Positions 18,585 through 25,438 of a stretch of 64,000 nt of DNA are shown here, piece after piece (the first letter of the stretch is position 1; each line of letters begins with the position of its first letter). A program made the position numbers and the translations under genes. The DNA lies in the NCBI GenBank assembly GCA_964358645.1, contig CAYHPW010000003.1, positions 1 through 64,000 on the forward strand. The letters run 5' to 3'. Below the pieces are notes generated by a model. The model saw only the letters and a program-made list of their open reading frames with translations. It searched no databases and had not been told where the DNA came from. Origin of the DNA: JBBTDV01 sp038042605 (GTDB taxonomy: Bacteria > Bdellovibrionota > UBA1018).

Positions 18585-18608
18585 CGGTAGGTTTTAAATG
18601 CAAAATCC
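18562..18608 (+). repeat. 19 bp perfect inverted repeat at end of TonB receptor gene
   Basis: The arms GGATTTTGCATTTAAAACC (18562-18580) and its exact reverse complement (18590-18608) flank a 9-base loop that contains the stop codon. It could act as a bidirectional terminator or mRNA 3' stabiliser. There is no clear T-run after it. Confidence 0.7.
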
Positions 18609-18710
18609 CAGTTTAACACTGAAGTGGGGGATGTGAGGTAGCGTGGATATCTTTTTGTAAAATTGAACTGTTTTTTTCCAATATCAGGGTCAAATGGTCT
18701 CCAGTTAAGT

Positions 18711-18740
18711 ATGTTTTTTGCTGAAACGCACAAAAAACAT
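18711..18740. repeat. 10 bp inverted repeat upstream of secreted protein gene
   Basis: The arms ATGTTTTTTG (18711-18720) and CAAAAAACAT (18731-18740) surround a 10-base loop, just before the sigma-54 promoter at 18750. The site is close to the promoter but its centre is only about 40 bp from the start, so it may be an operator or a weak terminator of upstream transcription. Confidence 0.4.
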
Positions 18741-18749
18741 GTGTTTATT

Positions 18750-18765
18750 TGGTAAGTATTTTGCT
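18750..18765 (+). promoter_or_regulatory. Putative sigma-54 promoter (-24/-12)
   Basis: The sequence TGGTAAGTATTTTGCT matches TGGCACG-N4-TTGCW at 10 of 12 defined positions, and GG and GC are exactly 10 bases apart. It would start transcription near 18776, about 53 bases before the ATG at 18829. A paralogous gene at 47276 has a better match in the same relative place. Confidence 0.6.
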
Positions 18766-18828
18766 ATGAGTCACGCGAGAGTTGGGATTCACTATTAAAG
18801 GCCCATTGAACTTTGAAAGGGGAGTTAT

Positions 18829-19515
18829 ATGAAATCTTGGTTTTATGTGTTTGGATTGATGTTTGTTTCATTAAGTTTACCGATGCAAACTTTTGCGGAT
18901 CATGGGGATGGTACCGTTGGTAATGGTTCCGGTGCGCGTCTTAATGCCGAAGCACAGCAGCTAGATAGCCACGTCCGTTGGACCAATATGAGCTGGAGTG
19001 TGAAAGACGCGGTAAGCAGATTCGTGTTGAATGCAAATTCGCTGGCGAATTGCGAGAGTAGGCGACTTGCTCCAATGGATCATTCATGGCCTACGCCTCC
19101 AAGGGATTGCTCTTTTGAGGTGAATAGAGTGCTTAATAGCTTTGCTTTGGTTGAACATTATCTTTACGACGCAGAGTATCAATATCCTCTCGTTTATCGT
19201 TCTTATATAAGGACAGCCAGGATCATAAATGAAATTAAGTCAGGAGTGGTGAATCCACCATATCCGCCGAATCCGCCAATGCCTCCTGAGCCACCAGTTT
19301 GCATAGAGGCGACAGGATCGTTGGATGGCTTGTCATTCAACTTTATAGGGAATGATCGCTATTCAATACAACAGCAATGCCAGGAATTCGGATATAGGAA
19401 TCGTATAACGTATGTTTTTGTCGGAAGGGTTAATGGCCAACGTTTTGGCCGGGGCTATGGGGAATGCATGACTTTGGGTGAAGCCTGCGGAGTAGTAGCA
19501 AGACACGCGCGTTAA
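18829..19515 (+). CDS. Secreted protein, paralogue of the 47.3 kb gene, unknown function
   Basis: This 228-residue protein has a signal peptide cleaved near ADHGDG. The next 120 residues match the protein at 47276-47743: R(L)xAEAxxL, a central VKxxVxRF helix, PxDHS, and YLYDxxYxxPxVYRxYxxT. It then has a proline-rich linker (NPPYPPNPPMPPEPP) and an extra C-terminal domain of about 70 residues with four cysteines (CIEATG, QQCQEFG, GECMTLGEACG), which the paralogue lacks. A good Shine-Dalgarno (AAAGGGGAG) and a sigma-54 promoter precede it. I recognise no described family. Confidence 0.75.
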   Translation: MKSWFYVFGLMFVSLSLPMQTFADHGDGTVGNGSGARLNAEAQQLDSHVRWTNMSWSVKDAVSRFVLNANSLANCESRRLAPMDHSWPTPPRDCSFEVNRVLNSFALVEHYLYDAEYQYPLVYRSYIRTARIINEIKSGVVNPPYPPNPPMPPEPPVCIEATGSLDGLSFNFIGNDRYSIQQQCQEFGYRNRITYVFVGRVNGQRFGRGYGECMTLGEACGVVARHAR

Positions 19516-19538
19516 AACCTGTAGTCACTGTTAATTAG

Positions 19539-19581
19539 AAGACGCCCTTTTACGTTCATGCGTGAAAGGGCGTCTTGCTTT
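19539..19581 (+). terminator. Hairpin terminator after secreted protein gene
   Basis: A 16 bp stem (19539-19554 with 19561-19576, one G-U pair) and a six-base loop are followed by GCTTTAT. The T-run is weak but the stem is strong and lies 24 bases after the stop codon. Confidence 0.75.
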
Positions 19582-19620
19582 ATAGACAAATGAATGTAAT
19601 TCAGTAAAATCCAATCTATT

Positions 19621-20190
19621 ATGAAAAGAAAAATTATAAATCAGTTTATAGCAAAGATTTCCGTTACATTGATTAGCGTTTCATTGTTTTGTGCTGATAC
19701 GATGTCTAAGGAACCATCCATGACCTATTTGGGCGGTCTTATAGGTGCGACTTCGCCTAATCTCAATGGGGCGGCCACCAGTCCTGGTTATGGGTTTACG
19801 CTAGGTCGGCGAATGACGCCTTTCTTTGGAGTAGGGGCATATTTTACGAGATCAGGTCATGATGTTTTAGTCGGGTCCGTCAGTAGTTCTGCGACTTTTT
19901 CACTTTATGGGGTGGAGGGGAATTATTACTTCACCGGTGATATGGATGGACTCGGTATTGGGTTTAAACTTGGTCTCGCCAATTACTCGGTTTCTATGAG
20001 TACGCCAATCGGTGGTATGAGTGGGAGTTCCTCGTCGGTGTCTACAGGGCCACAGATGTTTTTTGATCATCGTATAGGGGAGAATCTTTCAGTAGGTTTT
20101 CAGGTTAATGTCATGTACCAAACCCCACAGACCAACGTGGCGTCTTATAACGTGATAAACCTTTTTGGCGCTGTTAAATACTGGTTTTAG
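19621..20190 (+). CDS. Small outer-membrane beta-barrel protein (predicted)
   Basis: This 189-residue protein has a signal peptide (hydrophobic core about 10-25) and then Gly/aromatic alternating strands (GGLIGATSPNL, YGFTLGRRM, FGVGAYF, LYGVEGNYYF, IGFKLGLANYS) ending VINLFGAVKYWF, with the C-terminal Phe typical of eight-stranded outer-membrane proteins. The function is unknown. It is a monocistronic unit after a terminator and abuts the convergent aldolase gene with no gap. Confidence 0.75.
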   Translation: MKRKIINQFIAKISVTLISVSLFCADTMSKEPSMTYLGGLIGATSPNLNGAATSPGYGFTLGRRMTPFFGVGAYFTRSGHDVLVGSVSSSATFSLYGVEGNYYFTGDMDGLGIGFKLGLANYSVSMSTPIGGMSGSSSSVSTGPQMFFDHRIGENLSVGFQVNVMYQTPQTNVASYNVINLFGAVKYWF

Positions 20191-21141
20191 TCATTCCCCG
20201 CAGCAACAGCAGCAGCCTTCGCGGCATGAAGTCCAGAGGTCGCAGAACTCCTTGTAATTTTTTGCAACCTGGTCTGACGCTTGTGCTGGGGAGATCTTGC
20301 CTTCCTTCGCAGCTTTCAGCGGTTCCCAGAATATCGTTCGGCCTACAGCAAAACCAATCAAGCCAGGCACGCTGGCTGCGGTGGATAACCAGTGGCGCAC
20401 ACGCTCAGTATTTTCGCCTCTACCGAGTACTATGACACCAACGTTTTTCCTATGCGCACCACTTCGAGCCTGGTTTGCGACTCGCAGGCAGTCGGATGCG
20501 GTTTCAATGCCTTCTAGTTTCCAGACATCCGGTTCAACGCTGGCGTTCTGGATCTCCTTCATGGCTTGCACCATAAGCGTTGGGCGCTGTTCTTTGTCAT
20601 ATTTAGCTGTATCGCCGCCTGCTTTGGCAAGCTGGTCTTTCGTGGCCGGCACCAGAAGTTCAAACATGAATTTGTTGTTATGCGAATGACAATAGTCAGA
20701 GAGCCTTCTTAGCCGCTCTAGCTGCCGGTTGTTCAATACCGGGTCTGAGTCTGGATTGTACCTCACCAGCACTTTTACAAACGAAGGGGTGAATTTGTTT
20801 ATGTGTGCACCGAACTCGTTGTCATATTCAAAATCAAACTCATCTTGGCCGGATTTTTCGGCAGGGCATGCAATGATGAATCCCTGGGCTTTGGCGTCTT
20901 TCAAGATCTCTGAGCCGAATTGCTCGTCAACCAAGATCCCGGCTTTATCCTTTGGCACACCGGCTGCGACAGCCTTTTTGAAACCTTCATAAATTATTTT
21001 TTTATACGATGAAATCTCACGTATTTCGGTTTCAGTAGGCTCGCGGCCCTTTATACCGAAGAGTTTTTCCTGAAATGAGCCTCGATGGTCAAACGGCATG
21101 ATAAACAAGTCTTTAGTAAACCCAAGGTCGTTGGAAATCAT
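20191..21141 (-). CDS. DUF2090 aldolase-like protein (IolC C-terminal type) with poly-Cys tail
   Basis: This 316-residue TIM-barrel-like protein matches the DUF2090 domain found alone or fused to IolC kinases, where it is thought to act as 2-deoxy-5-keto-gluconate-6-phosphate aldolase. Visible motifs are LFIMPFDHRGSF, AGILVDEQFG, FVKVLVRYNPDSD, KFMFELLVPAT, DVWKLEGIET and VIVLGRGEN. No other inositol genes are nearby, so the substrate is open. The C-terminus is odd: CREG followed by five consecutive cysteines and GE, encoded by a TGC-rich run. GGGAG precedes the ATG. Confidence 0.82.
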   Translation of the reverse strand: MISNDLGFTKDLFIMPFDHRGSFQEKLFGIKGREPTETEIREISSYKKIIYEGFKKAVAAGVPKDKAGILVDEQFGSEILKDAKAQGFIIACPAEKSGQDEFDFEYDNEFGAHINKFTPSFVKVLVRYNPDSDPVLNNRQLERLRRLSDYCHSHNNKFMFELLVPATKDQLAKAGGDTAKYDKEQRPTLMVQAMKEIQNASVEPDVWKLEGIETASDCLRVANQARSGAHRKNVGVIVLGRGENTERVRHWLSTAASVPGLIGFAVGRTIFWEPLKAAKEGKISPAQASDQVAKNYKEFCDLWTSCREGCCCCCGE

Positions 21142-21255
21142 GTTTTTCTCCCTTCTTTTTACGGGTAGCAGAACTTACGAAAAAGTCACTCAAAAAAAAA
21201 CTTCCAAAAAAAAGCTAATTGACGTGAACTTCATCATTCGATTAGACCTCTATAA

Positions 21256-22566
21256 ATGGCACTGAGTTCTCAATCTTACAAAGGGACGCGTGATTTTTAT
21301 CCGCAAGATATGGCGATCAGACGCTGGATGTTTGATCGCATGCGCCAGGTTATCCAACGGTACGGATATCTAGAATATGATGGCCCGTTGCTCGAGCCGT
21401 TTGATCTTTTTGCCGCAAAAACAGGCGAGGAAATTGTCAATCAGCAGCTCTATTGGCTCATAGACCGCGGTGGGCGCAAGCTTGCCATCAGGCCTGAAAT
21501 GACGCCTACCTTGGCCAGGATGGTGGCTGCAAGATTCCATGAGCTTGCCAAGCCCATACGCTGGTTCAGCATACCGAATTTATGGCGTTACGAACGCCCT
21601 CAGCGAGGGCGGCTGAGAGAGCATTGGCAGCTTAATGTTGATGTTTTAGGGGGTGACCCGCTCCTTGCTGATGCTGAGATCTTAACGCTGGCGGTTGATT
21701 TGATGAAAACTTTTGGTGGAGAACAAAACGCCATTATCAAGGTGAATAACAGAAAACTCATAGATCATTTTTTCGGCAATGTACTCGGTCTTTCAGCCGA
21801 TGCGGCCTTAAAAATCGTAAAGGTACTGGATGCTAAAGCAAAGATTGGAGAGGAAGCTTATAAGGCTGTATTGGATGGGATTGGTATTTCAGCTGATCAA
21901 AAGGATAAGATGGAAAAGTTTTTCAGCTCGTCATTCGCAGACGTGTCTCGGGCATTTAAGTGCGTGGGGACTGATGAGCTTAACGCGCTTTTTGATTTTC
22001 TCGCCCAATCCGGCGTTAAAGGCGAGTCCGTGGTGTTTGATCCAACGGTGATGCGTGGGATGGATTATTACACTGGGACGGTTTTTGAGATGTATGATAC
22101 GTCGCCCGACAACCGCCGTGCGATATTTGGCGGCGGAAGATATGACAACCTGCTTGCTATTTTCGGGAACTACAAGCTTTCTGGAGTAGGCTTCGGGCTC
22201 GGCGACGTGACTATGCAGAACTTCTTAGAAACACATGGTTTGTTGCCAAAGATTGAACCATCTATTGATGTCTTTATCGCGCTGCCAGCGGCGAAGTATC
22301 GCTTGGCGGCTGAGCAGGTGGCGTGCCTGTCGCGCAATGAGGGTCTTAGTGTGATCACTCCGCTTGGCGTTGATGGTTTCTCGCAACAGCTTAAGCTTGC
22401 GGTTAAGCATGGTGCCAAGTTTGTGGTGCTGTTTGGCGAAGCCGAGTTTGCAGAAGGTAAGGCCATAATCAAGGATCTCTTGACCGCTACCCAGGAAGTT
22501 TGTGTGATTTCAGGCTTGCATTTACGGCTTAAGGAGCTGGCTGTGGCGAAAGCTAAGGGGGGTTAA
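21256..22566 (+). CDS. hisS: Histidyl-tRNA synthetase
   Basis: This 436-residue class II synthetase charges tRNA-His. Motif 1 region (MFDRMRQVIQRYGYLEYDGP), AIRPEMTPTLARM, motif 2 RYERPQRGRLREHWQLNVD, the histidine-specific VMRGMDYYTGTVFEMYD and motif 3 GVGFGLGDVT are present, with a C-terminal anticodon-binding domain. It is directly followed by dut, whose start codon touches the hisS stop. Confidence 0.96.
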   Translation: MALSSQSYKGTRDFYPQDMAIRRWMFDRMRQVIQRYGYLEYDGPLLEPFDLFAAKTGEEIVNQQLYWLIDRGGRKLAIRPEMTPTLARMVAARFHELAKPIRWFSIPNLWRYERPQRGRLREHWQLNVDVLGGDPLLADAEILTLAVDLMKTFGGEQNAIIKVNNRKLIDHFFGNVLGLSADAALKIVKVLDAKAKIGEEAYKAVLDGIGISADQKDKMEKFFSSSFADVSRAFKCVGTDELNALFDFLAQSGVKGESVVFDPTVMRGMDYYTGTVFEMYDTSPDNRRAIFGGGRYDNLLAIFGNYKLSGVGFGLGDVTMQNFLETHGLLPKIEPSIDVFIALPAAKYRLAAEQVACLSRNEGLSVITPLGVDGFSQQLKLAVKHGAKFVVLFGEAEFAEGKAIIKDLLTATQEVCVISGLHLRLKELAVAKAKGG

Positions 22567-22998
22567 TTGATTGATTTAAATTCAGTGAATATCAAAAGAC
22601 TGTCTGAAGATGCAACATTACCAACGCGCGCCCATCCGGACGACGCTGGTTTGGATCTGTATTGTTGCGAGGATATTGTTTTGCTCTCAGGTCAGGGTGT
22701 ATTGGCTAGAACAGGTGTGGCAATAGCGCTGCCGGCCGGTTTTGCAGGTATGGTGGCTGACCGGTCGTCACTTGCAAAGCGTGGAATCAAGACAGCAGGT
22801 GGTATTATTGACGCTGGCTATCGGGGCGAGATCCAAATCGTATTATGGAATATTTCTACAACACGCGTTGATTTTAGAAAAAAAGAACGCATTGCGCAGC
22901 TGCTCATAATTCCAGTGGCAACTCCGTTCGTTGAAGAAGTGAAAGTTTTAAATGACACATCAAGGGGTGTTGATGGCTTTGGAAGTACCGGAAAATAA
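22567..22998 (+). CDS. dut: dUTP diphosphatase
   Basis: This 143-residue trimeric-type dUTPase hydrolyses dUTP to dUMP. All five motifs are seen: HPDDAGLDL, ADRSSLAKRG, GIIDAGYRGEI, RIAQLLI and the C-terminal GVDGFGSTGK. The start is TTG 22567, directly after the hisS stop, with AAGGGGGG as ribosome binding site; there is no suitable ATG. It is co-transcribed with hisS, and a hairpin follows. Confidence 0.94.
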   Translation: MIDLNSVNIKRLSEDATLPTRAHPDDAGLDLYCCEDIVLLSGQGVLARTGVAIALPAGFAGMVADRSSLAKRGIKTAGGIIDAGYRGEIQIVLWNISTTRVDFRKKERIAQLLIIPVATPFVEEVKVLNDTSRGVDGFGSTGK

Positions 22999-23001
22999 GG
23001 T

Positions 23002-23039
23002 GTGGCCCGAAGGGCGAACCTGTTTAACCTTCGGGCCAC
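23002..23039 (+). terminator. Hairpin after dut
   Basis: A 12 bp perfect stem GTGGCCCGAAGG (23002-23013) with CCTTCGGGCCAC (23028-23039) follows the dut stop. A second small repeat GTGGAAC/GTTCCAC lies at 23042-23058. There is no T-run in this orientation, so termination is probable but may be bidirectional for the convergent DUF1059 gene. Confidence 0.6.
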
Positions 23040-23087
23040 GTGTGGAACCCAGTTCCACGGCTGTGAAGATTGCAAAGCGCGGACCCC

Positions 23088-23270
23088 TCAGGCAGCTTTT
23101 TTTTCGCAGATTGCCGCTCTGACTTTGTTTCGCAAGTCATCATTGAAATTCTTGATATTATGGTATTCCTTGCCGTGTTTGGCTGCTTTTTGAATTATTT
23201 CTTCCTCATTGTTACCTTCGATAGTCCAATTGCAGTCCACTCCTATGTCCTTACAGCTGAATGTCTTCAT
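23088..23270 (-). CDS. DUF1059 small protein
   Basis: This 60-residue protein is a full DUF1059 domain: MKTFSCKDIGVDCNWTIEG at the start, then a helical EEEIIQKAAKHGKEYH and a C-terminal LRNKVRAAI helix. Two cysteines in the N-terminal part are family-conserved. The function is not known. It is divergent from the phosphopantetheinyl transferase gene. Confidence 0.85.
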   Translation of the reverse strand: MKTFSCKDIGVDCNWTIEGNNEEEIIQKAAKHGKEYHNIKNFNDDLRNKVRAAICEKKAA

Positions 23271-23338
23271 GTCATTAATTCTCCTTCTTATGCTACACGT
23301 CGATGCAATGATGATGCTAAAGATTACTGATTGGTTTT

Positions 23339-23929
23339 ATGAAGAATATTGATCAGCAGTTGACGCGAATTATAGGTGATAAGTGGAAGGAATTTGTTGC
23401 TGGCGGTTTAACAGCCGTGTCTGTCCGAGCTATTACCAATAATGTGGAAGCAAGGGCCTGCAGGGAAGAGGTAACTTTACAGTTACGACGTTCGGTAAAG
23501 AATGAGCCGGCTGAAATATTTTTAAGCCTTTCGCATACGATCCGCCGTCTCACGGGCGGCGTCAGAGATGGGTTAGCGGTTGCGATTGGTTATGCCGCGT
23601 CGTCTGCTGCAGTTAAAGCAATTGGTGTTGATATGGAGTATCAGTCGCGCAATGTTCATCCATCTATTTTGAATCGTATTGCTGGGGCTCATGAGCGTCA
23701 CGCAGGACTTAAAGTGCTTGAGTATTGGGTAGCGAAAGAAGCGTGCTTCAAGGCTACACCTATGAACCATGGCTTATTGCTATCGGATTATTCAGTGTTG
23801 GGATTCGATGCCGATAAAGGAGTCGGCCAGATGAGCGTAGAAAAAAATCATGCGCAGTTGGAGTTCATGCTTATATATGTCTCTGGCCTTATAGTTGGTT
23901 TAGCGATTAATAACGGTATACAGCGATAG
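23339..23929 (+). CDS. 4'-phosphopantetheinyl transferase-like protein
   Basis: This 196-residue protein carries the two signatures of the superfamily, IGVDMEYQ and WVAKEACFKAT, with the metal-binding acidic residues present. Such enzymes attach the coenzyme A-derived arm to carrier proteins. Length fits the Sfp-like rather than the short AcpS type, so it may serve a polyketide, peptide or lipid carrier. No carrier protein gene is in the window. Confidence 0.85.
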   Translation: MKNIDQQLTRIIGDKWKEFVAGGLTAVSVRAITNNVEARACREEVTLQLRRSVKNEPAEIFLSLSHTIRRLTGGVRDGLAVAIGYAASSAAVKAIGVDMEYQSRNVHPSILNRIAGAHERHAGLKVLEYWVAKEACFKATPMNHGLLLSDYSVLGFDADKGVGQMSVEKNHAQLEFMLIYVSGLIVGLAINNGIQR

Positions 23930-23952
23930 ATTTTTGGTGTGCCATCTATCGC
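23923..23952 (+). terminator. Possible terminator at end of phosphopantetheinyl transferase gene
   Basis: The arms GCGATAGAT (23923-23931) and ATCTATCGC (23944-23952) form a 9 bp stem that includes the stop codon. There is no strong T-run afterwards. Confidence 0.35.
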
Positions 23953-24018
23953 GTTACGATGCTTTCTTCCTTGAATTAATGCATTTTTGCTTGTAGCTGT
24001 AGACAACTAGGGGGGATC

Positions 24019-24711
24019 ATGAAAATAAATCACAAAATTATATTGGGAATTCTTCTTCTGTTAGCGGCTCCGTTTGCGGCTCATGCAATTACATTTGATA
24101 CTGATGTGCCGAAGGAGACTAAAGTCCAGTTGATGCAGGATCTTGATTTTGTGTCTTACATTTTTGGCAATGAGGCCTCAGCCCTGCATAAGCAGATTTT
24201 TGGCGATTTTTCCGGCAAGGTGTATAGTGATTTTTTCACTTCAAGAGTTCTAAGAGTAGGGATGAATTCATGTGGCAATGGCAAGGCCGTTGCCTGTGTG
24301 ATACCATTTTTTGATTCGTCCAAGATGTGGCTTACGCAGAATTATATCAAATTTAGTCACCCGCAGATTGCCAGGCTTATGATCGTGTTTCACGAATCAA
24401 GGCACACAGAGTCTATGAATGGTTTTTATACGCATGCAACGTGCCCGGATCCGTTTCTTGATGCCGATGGCAATGAGATCAAGAGTATCTGGACAGGTTC
24501 ATCTCTGAGCGGTGAGCCAGCATGTGATAATACGCCGTTTGGTTCGTATGGTTCGTCCCTGATAATGCTTAAGAACATCCAGAAATTCTGTCAGAACTGC
24601 ACTGAAAAAGTTAAGCTTGATGCTGGGTTTTATGGTGATGATCAGTTTAAGAGGATTATTAATCCCGGTGCTGTGGATTCCATAAAGAAAGATCTTTATT
24701 CTTTAAGATAA
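24019..24711 (+). CDS. Secreted protein with HExxH motif, predicted metallopeptidase-like
   Basis: This 230-residue protein has a signal peptide (cleavage near AAHA-IT) and the zinc-type motif His125-Glu126-Ser-Arg-His129 inside a hydrophobic helix (ARLMIVFHESRH). Six or more cysteines lie on both sides (SCGNGKAVAC, ATCPDP, PACDN, FCQNC), suggesting an oxidised exported protein. I do not recognise a named family. A strong AGGGGGG precedes the ATG. It heads a close run with the next three genes. Confidence 0.7.
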   Translation: MKINHKIILGILLLLAAPFAAHAITFDTDVPKETKVQLMQDLDFVSYIFGNEASALHKQIFGDFSGKVYSDFFTSRVLRVGMNSCGNGKAVACVIPFFDSSKMWLTQNYIKFSHPQIARLMIVFHESRHTESMNGFYTHATCPDPFLDADGNEIKSIWTGSSLSGEPACDNTPFGSYGSSLIMLKNIQKFCQNCTEKVKLDAGFYGDDQFKRIINPGAVDSIKKDLYSLR

Positions 24712-24721
24712 CTTTGGAGAC

Positions 24722-25438
24722 GTGGCTAAGAAGACCTGGATTGTAACAATCTCAATAGCGCTAGTCCTCTCGATTGGCATCTTTTACCTGTTAAAAACCG
24801 GTAAAAAGACAGGTGAAGATGCAGGCATAGCCAGCATGCTTTTGCCGCCAGATAATCTGCCGATGGTTAGTACCATCGCTACGCCGGTTGGTGCCAAGTT
24901 TACGGATACGGCCGTTGAAGTGTCGGCAGAGGATAGAAAAAAATTTGGGATTCTCATGGAAATCCTTTTGTCACGCAGCGATAATGATCCTAGGTTGGAC
25001 AGAGAGCTTAAGGAACTTCCCGCTGGTTCAAAGGAATTGTTTTTTAACCACTACCGCTTTCTCGCGCGCGAGAGGCTCAATGAGCGTGGGACGGTTGTTT
25101 TTTTGATTGGACGTAATTTAACAAGGCAGAAGGACTTCGACTTTCTTTGTTCCGTGCTTGACGAGCCCCCGTGCCTAAGCCTCTCTGATTGCCAGAAAGC
25201 TGAAACCTCCAAGCAGGATTACGAAAGGGATTCGGGCGAGGAAGTTACACTTGCCTATCCACAGCTTGTTGCACTTAATGCGGCAACGGCTTATCTTGAA
25301 CGTATAAGGCTTAGTCACAATAGGCGTGAGATGGAATTTTTTGATTCAGTATTGCAGGTTATTAAATGCGGGATGAGATCGAAGGTTGCTACCATAAGCC
25401 AGAAAGCTGAGCTAGTGAGTCGGGGAGTGACGCGGTAA
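24722..25438 (+). CDS. Membrane-anchored protein of unknown function
   Basis: This 238-residue protein has one N-terminal transmembrane segment (about 5-24: TWIVTISIALVLSIGIFYLL) and a hydrophilic, helical remainder with no domain I recognise. There is a Cys pair region (FLCSVLDEPPCLSLSDC). The start GTG 24722 is the first in frame, but the GGAGA sequence is only one base away, so the true start is uncertain. It is 10 bp after the HExxH gene and abuts the flavoenzyme gene, so it belongs to the same unit. Confidence 0.65.
   Translation: MAKKTWIVTISIALVLSIGIFYLLKTGKKTGEDAGIASMLLPPDNLPMVSTIATPVGAKFTDTAVEVSAEDRKKFGILMEILLSRSDNDPRLDRELKELPAGSKELFFNHYRFLARERLNERGTVVFLIGRNLTRQKDFDFLCSVLDEPPCLSLSDCQKAETSKQDYERDSGEEVTLAYPQLVALNAATAYLERIRLSHNRREMEFFDSVLQVIKCGMRSKVATISQKAELVSRGVTR

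Noticed and set aside
18829..19515. Horizontal transfer of the secreted-protein gene
   Set aside because: A paralogue with the same promoter type lies 28 kb away and codon use looks like that of neighbours, so duplication within the genome is the simpler reading.
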